DNA of 64,000 nt from Clusia tigrina (lineage: Eukaryota > Arthropoda > Insecta > Diptera > Clusiidae), in assembly GCA_920105625.2 (NCBI GenBank), contig OV050032.1, positions 128,509,829-128,573,828 of the forward strand. The letters are read 5' to 3'. Under the pieces are notes generated by a model, which worked only from the letters and a program-made list of their open reading frames with translations, had not been told where the DNA came from and made no database searches. Below are positions 34,923 to 46,235 of the stretch, piece by piece. Made by a program: the position numbers and the translations under genes. Each line of letters starts with the position of its first letter. The first letter of the stretch is position 1.

Positions 34923-35432
34923 ATGTCCATCGATACCGTTATGAGAGATGAGGATGCTGTCAATTATCCTGTTGAGTTCTTAAACTCACTTGATGTCCCA
35001 GGTTTTCCACCACATTTGCTGAAACTCAAAATTGGAGTTCCCATTATTTTACTGCGGAACATCGACCCACCACGGCTTTGCAATGGCACTCGACTTACAG
35101 TAAAAAAAATGCTAAACAATTTAATCGAAGCGACCATTATAACGGGCAAATATAAAGGAACAAATGTACTGTTGCCACGCATTCCTATGATACCAACAGA
35201 TTTGCCATTTGATTTCAAAAGATTACAGTTTCCTGTTCGGTTAGCGTTTGCGATGACAATTAATAAAGCTCAAGGTCAATCTCTGCAAGTTTGTGGCTTA
35301 AATTTGTCAAATCCATGTTTTTCCCATGGACAGCTTTACGTTGCATGCTCCCGTGTTCGGAAACCAAACGATTTGTTTGTTTATGCTCCGAATGGACATA
35401 CTAAAAACATTGTATATCCTAGATCGTTATAA
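34923..35432 (+). pseudogene. Helitron helicase C-terminal fragment, unit 4
   Basis: The form is LDVPGFPPH. The last codon CAA is TAA, so the frame ends PRSL, one residue short. This is the first unit in the array with both a 5' terminus (34095) and a 3' terminus (CTAG at 35780-35783), and at 1,689 bp it is the reference for a complete non-autonomous element. Confidence 0.88.
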
Positions 35433-35818
35433 TAGTTAATTTATAATAAAATTATTTATTTCTCACTATATAAACACTTTTTATTTCATTTCATAATGAT
35501 GGGGGTAGCACACCGGGTTCAGCCTTTTATTATAAAAAAATATATATCATTGACACGAAATTTGTACTTAATTTTGTTCTTATTTTTAATGTATTACACA
35601 TTTCAATTATCATTTTTTAAATTTTAAAAACGATCCTAAACAAACTAAGGCCACCTAACTTATCTCAATGTAACCAAAGTTTAGTGATAACCATAGCAAT
35701 GACTGTTTAATTTATTTGAAAATATCTGTGGTTAATTAAACCCCTACAATTCAGGGGTAGTGAAGCGCACCGGGTACAGCTAGTTCTAAATAAAATCAGC
35801 GAAACTGCAGCAACATAC

Positions 35819-36331
35819 ATGTCCATCGATACCGTTATGAGAGATGAGGATGCTGTCAATTATCCTGTTGAGTTCTTAAACTCACTTGATGTAACAGGTT
35901 TTTCACCACATTTGCTGAAACTCAAAATTGGAGTTCCCATTATTTTACTGCGGAACATCGACCCACCACGGCTTTGCAATGGCACTCGACTTACAGTAAA
36001 AAAAATGCTAAACAATTTAATCGAAGCGACCATTATAACGGGCAAATATAAAGGAACAAATGTACTGTTGCCACGCATTCCTATGATACCAACAGATTTG
36101 CCATTTGATTTCAAAAGATTACAGTTTCCTGTTCGGTTAGCGTTTGCGATGACAATTAATAAAGCTCAAGGTCAATCTCTGCAAGTTTGTGGCTTAAATT
36201 TGTCAAATCCATGTTTTTCCCATGGACAGCTTTACGTTGCATGCTCCCGTGTTCGGAAACCAAACGATTTGTTTGTTTATGCTCCGAATGGACATACTAA
36301 AAACATTGTATATCCTAGAACGTTACAATAG
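35819..36331 (+). pseudogene. Helitron helicase C-terminal fragment, unit 5 (short unit)
   Basis: It carries LDVTGFSPH and ends PRTLQ. The unit begins at 35785 with 'tctaaataaaatcagcg', one base after the CTAG of unit 4, and lacks the whole 5' non-coding region. After the stop it runs directly into the 5' terminus of unit 6 at 36336. Confidence 0.88.
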
Positions 36332-37159
36332 TTAATCTATATATATAAAATGGAATGTGTGTCTGTTTATTTGTTTGTTTGTACCTTATAGGAGACCAAA
36401 CCTCTGGACCGATCTTCCTGAAATTTTCACAGCATTTAACTGGGACTCTGGCATGATTAATAGGGAACTTTTCTTTCGACCACAACCACTTTTACGACCA
36501 CTTTTTTAAAATTATGTAATTGCTCCCATATAGTTTTTAACAGATTTACTTCAAACAAAATTTGGCGTGAAAAGGGGCGTGAAAAGGGGCGTGAAAAGGG
36601 ACGTGGAAGGGGCGTGGCGTAAGAAATGTTTATTTCTACCTCGCCTGGAGTATATAATGTGTATACAATTTGAAGTAAATCTGTTAAAAACTATATGGGA
36701 ATTACATAATTTTAAAAAAAGTGGGCGTAAAAGAGGGCGTGGTCGAAAAAAAGTACCCTATTAATCAGCCAGAGTCCCAGTTAAATGCTTTCCAACGGAT
36801 TTTTTTTTATTTGGTAGTATATTGCTCTTAATACTGTTAACGTCGCCATATAACTATGAACCACGCCCACTTCACCGCCCCCTTTTTTAAAATCAGATAC
36901 TTATACCACTAACAATGTTTGCAATACAAAATACTTTTTTTGTAATATGTATTTACCTAAAGTTTTATATGCTTTTTATCTAAAGGTAAGGTAGCCATAC
37001 ATTTTTTTATTACCAAATCCCCCTTTTTCGCCCCATTTTACATTATCGAAGCAAAATCGAGCAATGGTTATCTGAACGAGCGTTACTTGCTGCCAAAAAC
37101 ATTGATGTCAATTCAATAAACAGTGTTATTCTAAATAAAATCAGCGAAACTGCAGCAAC

Positions 37160-37672
37160 ATGTCCATCGATACCGTTATGAGAGATGAGGATGCTGTCAA
37201 TTATCCTGTTGAGTTCTTAAACTCACTTGATGTCCCAGGTTTTCCACCACATTTGCTGAAACTCAAAATTGGAGTTCCCATTATTTTACTGCGGAACATC
37301 GACCCACCACGGCTTTGCAATGGCACTCGACTTACAGTAAAAAAAATGCTAAACAATTTAATCGAAGCGACCATTATAACGGGCAAATATAAAGGAACAA
37401 ATGTACTGTTGCCACGCATTCCTATGATACCAACAGATTTGCCATTTGATTTCAAAAGATTACAGTTTCCTGTTCGGTTAGCGTTTGCGATGACAATTAA
37501 TAAAGCTCAAGGTCAATCTCTGCAAGTTTGTGGCTTAAATTTGTCAAATCCATGTTTTTCCCATGGACAGCTTTACGTTGCATGCTCCCGTGTTCGGAAA
37601 CCAAACGATTTGTTTGTTTATGCTCCGAATGGACATACTAAAAACATTGTATATCCTATATCGTTACAATAG
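37160..37672 (+). pseudogene. Helitron helicase C-terminal fragment, unit 6
   Basis: The form is LDVPGFPPH, ending PISLQ. A 4-base deletion just before the ATG ('gcagcaacatgtcc' for 'gcagcaacatacatgtcc') takes the upstream helicase sequence out of frame. The unit has both termini (36336 and CTAG at 38017-38020). Confidence 0.88.
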
Positions 37673-38055
37673 TTAATTTATAATAAAATTATTTATTTCT
37701 CACTATATAAACACTTTTTATTTCATTTCATAATGATGGGGGTAGCACACCGGGTTCAGCCTTTTATTATAAAAAAATATATATCATTGACACGAAATTT
37801 GTACTTAATTTTGTTCTTATTTTTAATGTATTACACATTTCAATTATCATTTTTTAAATTTTAAAAACGATCCTAAACAAACTAAGGCCACCTAACTTAT
37901 CTCAATGTAACCAAAGTTTAGTGATAACCATAGCAATGACTGTTCAATTTATTTGAAAATATCTGTGGTTAATTAAACCCCTACAATTCAGGGGTAGTGA
38001 AGCGCACCGGGTACAGCTAGATCTAAATAAAATCAGCGAAACTGCAGCAACATAC

Positions 38056-38568
38056 ATGTCCATCGATACCGTTATGAGAGATGAGGATGCTGTCAATTAT
38101 CCTGTTGAGTTCTTAAACTCACTTGATGTAACAGGTTTTTCACCACATTTGCTGAAACTCAAAATTGGAGTTCCCATTATTTTACTGCGGAACATCGACC
38201 CACCACGGCTTTGCAATGGCACTCGACTTACAGTAAAAAAAATGCTAAACAATTTAATCGAAGCGACCATTATAACGGGCAAATATAAAGGAAGAAATGT
38301 ACTGTTGCCACGCATTCCTATGATACCAACAGATTTGCCATTTGCTTTCAAAAGATTACAGTTTCCTGTTCGGTTAGCGTTTGCGATGACAATTAATAAA
38401 GCTCAAGGTCAATCTCTGCAAGTTTGTGGCTTAAATTTGTCAAATCCATGTTTTTCCCATGGACAGCTTTACGTTGCATGCTCCCGTGTTCGGAAACCAA
38501 ACGATTTGTTTGTTTATGCTCCGAATGGACATACTAAAAACATTGTATATCCTAGAGCGTTACAATAG
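38056..38568 (+). pseudogene. Helitron helicase C-terminal fragment, unit 7 (short unit)
   Basis: LDVTGFSPH as in unit 5, plus private changes KGRNV (for KGTNV) and FAFKRL (for FDFKRL). The 895-bp unit runs from 38022 to CTAG at 38916, starting at 'tctaaataaaatc' one base after the previous CTAG. Confidence 0.88.
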
Positions 38569-38951
38569 TTAATTTATAATAAAATTATTTATTTCTCACT
38601 ATATAAACACTTTTTATTTCATTTCATAATGATGGGGGTAGCACACCGGGTTCAGCCTTTTATTATAAAAAAATATATATCATTGACACGAAATTTGTAC
38701 TTAATTTTGTTCTTATTTTTAATGTATTACACATTTCAATTATCATTTTTTAAATTTTAAAAACGATCCTAAACAAACTAAGGCCACCTAACTTATCTCA
38801 ATGTAACCAAAGTTTAGTGATAACCATAGCAATGACTGTTAAATTTATTTGAAAATATCTGTGGTTAATTAAACCCCTACAATTCAGGGGTAGTGAAGCG
38901 CACCGGGTACAGCTAGTTCTAAATAAAATCAGCGAAACTGCAGCAACATAC

Positions 38952-39464
38952 ATGTCCATCAATACCGTTATGAGAGATGAGGATGCTGTCAATTATCCTG
39001 TTGAGTTCTTAAACTCACTTGATGTAACAGGTTTTCCACCACATTTGCTGAAACTCAAAATTGGAGTTCCCATTATTTTACTGCGGAACATCGACCCACC
39101 ACGGCTTTGCAATGGCACTCGACTTACAGTAAAAAAAATGCTAAACAATTTAATCGAAGCGACCATTATAACGGGCAAATATAAAGGAACAAATGTACTG
39201 TTGCCACGCATTCCTATGATACCAACAGATTTGCCATTTGATTTCAAAAGATTACAGTTTCCTGTTCGGTTAGCGTTTGCGATGACAATTAATAAAGCTC
39301 AAGGTCAATCTCTGCAAGTTTGTGGCTTAAATTTGTCAAATCCATGTTTTTCCCATGGACAGCTTTACGTTGCATGCTCCCGTGTTCGGAAACCAAACGA
39401 TTTGTTTGTTTATGCTCCGAATGGACATACTAAAAACATTGTATATCCTATATCGTTACAATAG
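38952..39464 (+). pseudogene. Helitron helicase C-terminal fragment, unit 8 (short unit)
   Basis: The private change MSINTV for MSIDTV, with LDVTGFPPH and the end PISLQ. The 895-bp unit runs from 38918 to CTAG at 39812, the same length as unit 7. Confidence 0.88.
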
Positions 39465-39813
39465 TTAATTTATAATAAAATTATTTATTTCTCACTATAT
39501 AAACACTTTTTATTTCATTTCATAATGATGGGGGTAGCACACCGGGTTCAGCCTTTTATTATAAAAAAATATATATCATTGACACGAAATTTGTACTTAA
39601 TTTTGTTCTTATTTTTAATGTATTACAAATTTCAATTATCATTTTTTTAATTTTAAAAACGATCATAAACAAACTAAGGCCACCTAACTTATCTCAATGT
39701 AACCAAAGTTTAGTGATAACCATAGCAATGACTGTTAAATTTATTTGAAAATATCTGTGGTTAATTAAACCCCTACAATTCAGGGGTAGCGAAGCGCACC
39801 GGGTACAGCTAGT

Positions 39814-40155
39814 TTATAATAAAATTTTTTATTTCTCACTATATAAACACTTTTTATTTCATTTCATAATGATGGGGGTAGCACACCGGGTTCAGCCTTT
39901 TATTATAAAAAAATATATATCATTGACACGAAATTTGTACTTATTTTTGTTCTTATTTTTAATGTATTACACATTTCAATTATCATTTTTTAAATTTTAA
40001 AAACGATCATAAACAAACTAAGGCCACTTAACTTATCTCAATGTAACCAAAGTTTAGTGATAACCATAGCAATGACTGTTAAATTTATTTGAAAATATAT
40101 GTGGTTAATTAAACCCCTATAATTCAGGGGTAGCGAAGCGCACCGGGTACAGCTA

Positions 40156-40156
<1 letters not shown>
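39814..40156 (+). repeat. Helitron 3'-end-only unit (unit 9)
   Basis: 343 bp corresponding only to the 3' non-coding region, starting 'ttataataaaatt' just after the CTAG of unit 8 and ending in the hairpin plus CTAG at 40153-40156. It has no coding sequence. The following base is T, at the start of a (TA)n tract. Confidence 0.85.

Positions 40157-40211
<55 letters not shown>
40157..40211. repeat. (TA)n microsatellite
   Basis: About 55 bp of TA repeats directly after the last Helitron CTAG end. The 5' side of the array is also a TA tract (30029-30050), so the array probably inserted into a TA microsatellite. Confidence 0.9.
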
Positions 40212-40213
<2 letters not shown>

Positions 40214-41580
40214 ATCCTTCCAAAAAAATCCGGTGTCACAAACTTAAGCCCTTATCCGTCTCGACCTTAGTGTGCGCTAAGCACTCTCCATCTACGGTTG
40301 CAGCTGCCAGAGGAATGATGACACTTGAGCAAGGTGTCGTTTATTCGGAGTTAACAGTTGGACTTTATTTTATTTTGTTTGTGACCGATTATCCCACGAA
40401 GTCCCTCAGTGGTGCCGAAGCCACGTTGTGCCATGTCGGTACCTCGATGACCCCTCGCTATCCACCGGTGCCCTTTCAATAATCTCTCTGGAACTGGGTC
40501 ATCGCACTGGAGATGTCCAGTACCATTGCCGGAGATGGCCACGAGGAGACAGTGAGTTTCCTTTGGAGGAGTTCTCTATAAGGATTGCTCTGGCCCATCC
40601 CTAGTGAGTGGCTTTCAGTGCCTTTAACTTTAGTTTTTCCGGCTGTTGCTATGGCTGCTGCTGAGTAGGGAAAACAAAGACAGAAAGAAACGTTTTTGAG
40701 GGGTTCATGTAATTAGGGAGTAGCATATTTAGAGCTGACTAATTATGTTTGTAATGGTTGCAGCAAAATGCAGGTGCGAATTTAGGGTTATTCTTACTTT
40801 TCGTTTATTGGGAGTGAATTTTTTAGAATGACAGGGAATTTGTGATGAAAAAAGTGGAAAAACTAACTATTAATTTAAATAGGAAAAATTAAAATGGTTA
40901 CATTAACGACAAACACAGGGTCAGTAACAATACCGAATGTTTAGCTGCGGCATCAAACACCAGCCGCGAGTCCGTCCATCAACCACAAATACATATTAAT
41001 TTAGAGAAAATAAATGAGTGGTAACTTTTAGAAATGATATAATTATTAATTACTTAATTATTAATTATTATAATTATAATTAGATTATTATGTACAAATT
41101 TTGGTTTGTAATACGTTTTTGTGATTAAAGTGGTGATTTTGGTCTGCCATTTAATTGATAATATTCAAAATAATATTGCCACTAAAAGTAAAACCGTCAA
41201 TAACAATATATATAAACCGGAAATTTCGTCAAAATGAGTCAAGTTTGAGTCAAAATACTCAAACTATTCAAGTAAGAAGAACGGGCATAGCAAATGAAAG
41301 AACCTGTTCTCCCTCCAGTGCAGTCTCTCCGAAAGACCAGATGAAACGTACCGCCTGTATGAAACTGTCCCATTATATGGCGGTCGCTCAGGAACAACAA
41401 AAATTTTCTTCTGTGCTTAGCTACCTGAATGAGCGAACAAACTCACAAGAATACTTAACACACAAAGAAATGCCGCAAAAATATAGACTGGTATAGATCG
41501 CTATATACAGGTAGAGCGAAAGAAAAGTTCATAAAAAAACGCATACAAAAGATAGGCGATATTTACTCTTCAACGTGCGA
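40212..41580. other. Unassigned segment with a small open frame
   Basis: 40212-40620 is GC-richer and unlike the flanks, but I see no known element. 40700-41150 is AT-rich. A 113-residue + frame at 41155-41496 contains Ser/Gln/Lys-rich sequence (SPSSAVSPKDQMKRTAC) that I do not recognise. It precedes a LINE ORF1-like start at 41583 and may belong to that leader. Confidence 0.3.
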
Positions 41581-41582
41581 AA

Positions 41583-41739
41583 ATGTCTCTCTTTGCTGAG
41601 CAAATAAGTAGCTTCAACAACTATGGTATGACAAGTCAGAACAGGTTTGCTATTCTTGACAGAGCCTTGGGAAAACACACAGACACGATAGGTAGTAGGT
41701 ATGTATGTTGGGCAGTCGCATCATCAATAAACCAGTGAT
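41583..41739 (+). pseudogene. Possible Jockey ORF1 N-terminal fragment
   Basis: The frame MSLFAEQISSFNNYGMTSQN continues RFAILDRALGK. The NRFAIL segment matches the same position in Jockey-2 (SSNRFAIL) and Jockey-6 (NNRFALL). The match is short, so the assignment is tentative. The sequence ends at the LOA-E boundary. Confidence 0.35.
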
Positions 41740-41799
41740 ACCACTTAGACCACCAGTTGGGTCCGTTGGGAGCCGCGGATGCGAGGCATCGCTACGCTT

Positions 41800-43700
41800 C
41801 CCCCTCCAGATTGCACCAACTTGAGCCTTCTACAAAGCAAAGAAGGTTTTTAATACCTGTCTGGTGTTTGACTTCCAAGTAAGCTTCCTATCGATTATAA
41901 GACCCCAGTATTTCATCTCATCTGACATCCCTAGAGCGTTTCCCTTAAAAGTAATTGGGTCTAATTGAGAAGTTTTTTTGTTTCCTAGTAAACCGAATGA
42001 CCTTAGTCTTATCCAGATTTACTCCAAGACCACAGTCCTCCGCCCCTTTTGAAAGAATATCTAGAGCATTTTGCAACAAATCTCTCAGTGAAGATGTGAA
42101 TTTTCCAGAAACAGCAATGAGAACATCGTCAGCATAAGCCACCACCTTACATTCCACCGCCTCTAATCTTATCAGGGGTTTGTTAGAAACTATTTCTATA
42201 GAAACGGTTAAAGGATACCTCCCTCATGTGTACCCCTACTCACCAACTTACGTAGGACCGATTTTCCTAGATTCGCCTCATTGAATCAAAGATTGCTAAC
42301 AGCCAGCCTTCCAGGTTTCCAGCAAAAGGCTTGAAACTTTCAATATCCCATAAGAGTCGATCCTCAGATAGAGCGTCTGTCCAAACTTCCCTACTATTTG
42401 ACGTATCTTCCCTCTCCTGCCCAGTAATATCTGAGCAGGTTGGAAAATGTGTGCTGAGTAGAAGACCTAGAGACTTTTTACTAGTTGTAGTGATTGCGCC
42501 ATCCACTCTCTATAGAAGCTCACAGTTCTAAACACATCCCGCCAATATTTTCGGAGCCTCAGTCGCTCTCTCTACTTCTTCACAAAAGGATTTTCATGAT
42601 TGCCTTTGACCAGTTCTAGCCGTCTTCTTAAAGACCTTAAGAGCCTCTCTCTACCCTTTTCAATCATTGTCAACACGTGTATACTTCGCCTCATTAAAAG
42701 CTGTCCTGTTTCCGAGGTTTCCGTCCACCACCGAGGTTTCGGTTATCTCAGCTTCCTTAGTGGACAGGCTTCTGCCAAAGCCGCATTCGGGCTCGCAGTA
42801 ACAGAGCCTACCATTTCCTCTATCCCTTCTATGCTTCTTGGTTCGCTAGATTGACAGATATTTATGGTATTCCCAACTAGATCTACATATTTATCCCAGT
42901 TTGTTTTCCTGATATTTCTACCAGGCTAAGGTTTAGGTGGAGTTTTGTTGATCTCAAACGAGATGTACGAGTATCTATGGTCACAGAAGGAGTGTTCTTC
43001 GAACACCACCCACTTCCTCATTCTTCCTACAACAGAGTCAGAGGCAAAGGTGGCGTCTATTACCTCCTTTTTTTATTACAAGAAATTATTATTTATTGAA
43101 TCTGCTTAAATTAAGCCTAACAATAATTACATAAAATCTTAAAACTAGTAACTAAAAAATAATTTTAACCCAAATTTAATTTGGCCATCAAAATTTCGGC
43201 TAGCTTCGCTCTTCAAAAGGCCGGAAAGTCTCTTCTCTGCTGGCGGGATCGGCTTATCGCTTTTGCGATGGATTTAGTTAGTGGATTCGGGTGATTTTCC
43301 AGTTTTGCTATGTATATCTGCTTTCTAGGATTTATTTCTGTGATAACTGTTGGTATTTTCAGGTCTTTGTGAATATTATCGTTTCGCATGTACCATGGAG
43401 CACCTGTTATTATCCTAAGTATCTTTGACTGAAACCTTTGAATTATGGCAATGTTAGAATCCTGCCAATTGCTTATGACAAAATTAGGTTTAACGCCCCT
43501 ATTACAAACTTGCAGGTTAGTTCCAAGCAAATAATCGAAAAGGCACTCACCCCTTATATTAGTGTCTGTGCTGCCCCACACGATGTGATGAGCATTTCCG
43601 TCCTCACCAATTATCAGTGGCCTACATAATCTCGGAAAATACCAGATCTTTTTGACTTTGAAATAAAAAAGAGAATTAGTAGAAATATATTTTAACAGAG
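41800..43700 (-). mobile_element. LOA-type LINE fragment (LOA-E), interrupted by Jockey-4
   Basis: Minus strand: endonuclease NAHHIVWGSTDTNIRGE (about 43610-43555), then the Jockey-4 insertion, then endonuclease C-terminus EVIDATFASDSVVGRM (43065-43015), HSFCDHRYSRYISFEI (about 42995-42950), a linker, RT entry GLLLSTHFP, and the palm end VVAYADDVLIAV with LGVNLDKTKVIRFTRKQK at 42157-41945. The YADD box is intact, but the RT palm between about 42300 and 42160 is largely deleted. The 3' end is lost near 41800. Confidence 0.72.
43068..43446 (-). mobile_element. 5'-truncated Jockey LINE 3' end (Jockey-4)
   Basis: The minus strand gives SNIAIIQRFQSKILRIITGA, then PWYMRNDNIHKDLKIPTV and a C-terminus ending RRDFPAF, the usual end of Jockey ORF2. 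A short 3' UTR with 'aataaataataattt' and an oligo(A) end at about 43068 follow. It lies between the LOA-E endonuclease halves, whose sense resumes on the far side. I found no clear target-site duplication. The fused frame at 43704-43213 is a chimera of LOA and Jockey protein. Confidence 0.75.
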
Positions 43701-43704
43701 GCAT

Positions 43705-44240
43705 GATTAGACTTATCTTTTCACCATTCCCCGGTAATGGTAAAACTTTTTCAAATCAAAAAATTTATGGACAATTTGGCTAAGATATCACAATTATGTG
43801 CCTAGTCATATAAATATCCCACGAGTAAAGTACTAAAACAATATCCGGAGCAACTTTATATTTATAAATTTGGTTCTTGTGTCAGTACCTATACATTCTA
43901 TACATCCTGCAAAATCATTTTTGCAATCAAAAGCTATCCGGATATTTACAATGGAAATTAAACATCTCGTCAACAGTAAAATATCTTTAAGACGACACAC
44001 AGATTACATATAACCAAACAAAGCTACTCTTTATACAAAGAAGCCTCAGTGAAGCCCTAAATGAAAACCTAAAAAAAAAAATTCAACTACGTGAGTAAAC
44101 GATCCCCTACAATAGATAGAAGAATAGAAAGCAATGGGTATTGCTCTGACAGCCTCTAAAAATGTCTCTATTCCCAAAGTTCTTGTCGTCGTAAATATTT
44201 TACTTCCTTGGAAATAATGATATTTACACCTTCTAGTACT
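43705..44240. other. AT-rich spacer, no gene seen
   Basis: No open frame of note and no recognisable terminal repeats. It separates two LOA remnants that have the same orientation. Confidence 0.4.
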
Positions 44241-44249
44241 GGTAATTTA

Positions 44250-45940
44250 AGTCCTACCAGTTTCCTTTTTCGTGTAAACAATACCATACTGTCTTACTCG
44301 GATTATTAGTTAGTCCATGGAATGGGCACCACTCACCAAACTTGCCCAGAGTTCTCTGTACGTTTGCACACACAGTCCTGAGCGACTTTCCTGATGCAAG
44401 TACACAACCATCATCTTCATATGCTTGAATGTGTATTCCGAGGTTTTTTAACTCCGTCAGAAGAGAGTCCACCACAAAACACTAGAAAAGGAGAGAGTAC
44501 TACAGCCTGAGGGCATCATCGAGAAATTTCTGCCACAGTGCAATTGTCGTTGGTCTCCCCAACTGTTAACAGCTTTTTAGATAACATGAAATGGATCCAC
44601 TTTACAGCATTTTCGTCCACCCCATGTTTGCTGAGCACATAAAGTCAGAGGTAGCATTATCAAATGCTCCCTTACTATCCGCAAATACCCCCCTTGTGTA
44701 CTCACCAGTTTCTGATTTGCATCATTTTCCACTTTTTAATGCACGTTGCTGGATATTAACATACTTCTTCATCATACGCTTCAAATCTATGAACATGAAC
44801 GATGTCAAAGTAGTCGGCCGAGAGCTTTTCGCTAGTGTGTAGTCATCCTTTCCCAGTTTGTGAATTAAGACAACACAAATCTGTCGCAAAAGAGTTGGTA
44901 CGTAGCATATATCAAGGCTAGCAATGTAGATCTTTTTCTAGGCCTTACTGAACTTATCCCCTGCTCTCTTTAACATTATTGGGTATATATTATCAGGGCC
45001 AGGTTACTTAAAGTTGTCAAAGCAGGGAAGGGAAACCGTTAATGATTCTTCTGCCACAACTTTTGATGCCGTATACAAGTTTCGTCTCGTGATTCCACCA
45101 TTCGAGCTGTCAACTTCCACCCTATTGCCTGTATCTGCAATAATTCTGCTACCCGTGAAGTGCTTTTTCAGGAGCTTTTATAAGAGTCCACTTTGCCTGA
45201 CTGAAAATTTTTTTAAAGACTCTCTGCGTTATTTGATATTCAGTCCAGTCTACTTGTTTTCGGGGCTTTAGAGCCCTAATCAGAAGACTTCTGGATATTT
45301 TACTGAGATTTGGAAATTCAGCATTCCAACATGGAACTGCCTTACCCTTGCTGCTTCTTCTTAACGGACATACTTTCTCATAGCATTCTATCAAAGTACT
45401 CGTTAACCGTGGAGTCGTCTCTCCGGTTGTCGTTATAGTTCTGAGTTCAGAAAACCTGGGTGTCATCACTTCAATAAGAAACCCAAACTTTTTCCAGTCC
45501 GCCCTTCGTTAATTTTGACCTTACGGCATTAATATTTTGCAAACGTCTAGTCGAAAAATAATCAAGCATTGATGCCAGAGACATGCCCCTTCCAGAACTT
45601 TCCATAATTTTGATTCAATTCTGTCAGAAACCTATTAGAGCGTGCTAGATCAGTCATTTCTTGTATTCTGTGCGTCACAAAAGCCGGTTTCTTACTTACA
45701 TTACGTACCATGAAATCGAAAGAGAGAATAAAATCAAACATCGTTTTAGTCCGGAAGTTGCATTTAGTGCTACCCCACACTGTGGTCTGTGCATTTGCGT
45801 CACAGCCCACAATTAAGCCCAGCCCATTCAATTATGCGTATAGAACGACGTCGACTTCCCTTGATGGTCTGGGAAATATATAGAATCGCAGGCCAGATGA
45901 GCTGAGATGATCACTGTCTAGACTATGCTGCCTCCCCTTT
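44250..45940 (-). mobile_element. LOA-type LINE fragment (LOA-F)
   Basis: Minus strand: endonuclease (about 45935-45560) with SAHLACDSIYFP then GLGLIVGCDANAQTTVWGST, linker at 45469-45149 (AVPCWNAEFPNLSKISRSLL, QRVFKKIF), degraded RT entry (45010-44600) and palm end IQAYEDDGCVLASGKSL with GLTNNPSKT (44475-44254). The catalytic YADD reads YEDD, keeping both aspartates but changing the alanine. The element is truncated at both ends and contains many stops. Confidence 0.72.
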
Positions 45941-46235
45941 TGTACTTTTTTTTTGCTGCAATGACATCTTTAGAAGACAATGGTCTAAGCATCGCACATT
46001 CAATAATCCATGGTATAATAATACATGCACGCGGCCTATCATTAATTTCTCATTGAAGGACATTTCCCCATTGTATTGCTTCCAATCTACTGATGCGCTT
46101 ATGATATACCCATGGTCCTTGGATTAATATTACCCCCTACTAATAAATCTTATTACTCCTTATAGAAAGCAAAAAAAATTATATAAAAATTCCAAAGGAA
46201 CCTGGACCAACCTTTACATTGAGTAATGGAGCTGG

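Larger units (their letters stand above)
30051..40156 (+). mobile_element. Tandem Helitron array, nine head-to-tail units
   Basis: 5' termini 'tctatatatataaaatgg' lie at 30051, 31409, 32741, 34095 and 36336. 3' termini ending 'caccgggtacagctag' lie at 35783, 38020, 38916, 39812 and 40156, each preceded by the small hairpin 'cccctacaattcagggg' or a close variant. Helitrons have 5'-TC and 3'-CTRR ends, a subterminal hairpin, and insert between A and T, as seen here (A before 30051, T after 40156). Units 1-4 and 6 are full 5' types; units 5, 7 and 8 start at an internal 'tctaaataaaatc'; unit 9 is only the 3' end. There is no Rep (HUH) domain in any unit, so the array is non-autonomous. Confidence 0.9.

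Noticed and set aside
30933..39247. Eight 84-residue minus-strand frames starting MKSNGKSVG or MKANGKSVG
   Set aside because: Each is the antisense shadow of a Helitron helicase fragment and repeats only because that fragment repeats.
30288..39812. CRISPR-like spacing of repeats in the Helitron region
   Set aside because: Units are 0.3-1.7 kb, contain coding sequence and Helitron ends, and there are no short repeats with unique spacers.
40180..40560. Possible LTR or gene in the GC-richer block after the Helitron array
   Set aside because: No TG/CA ends with a partner, no coding motif and overlapping short frames on both strands. Left as unassigned.
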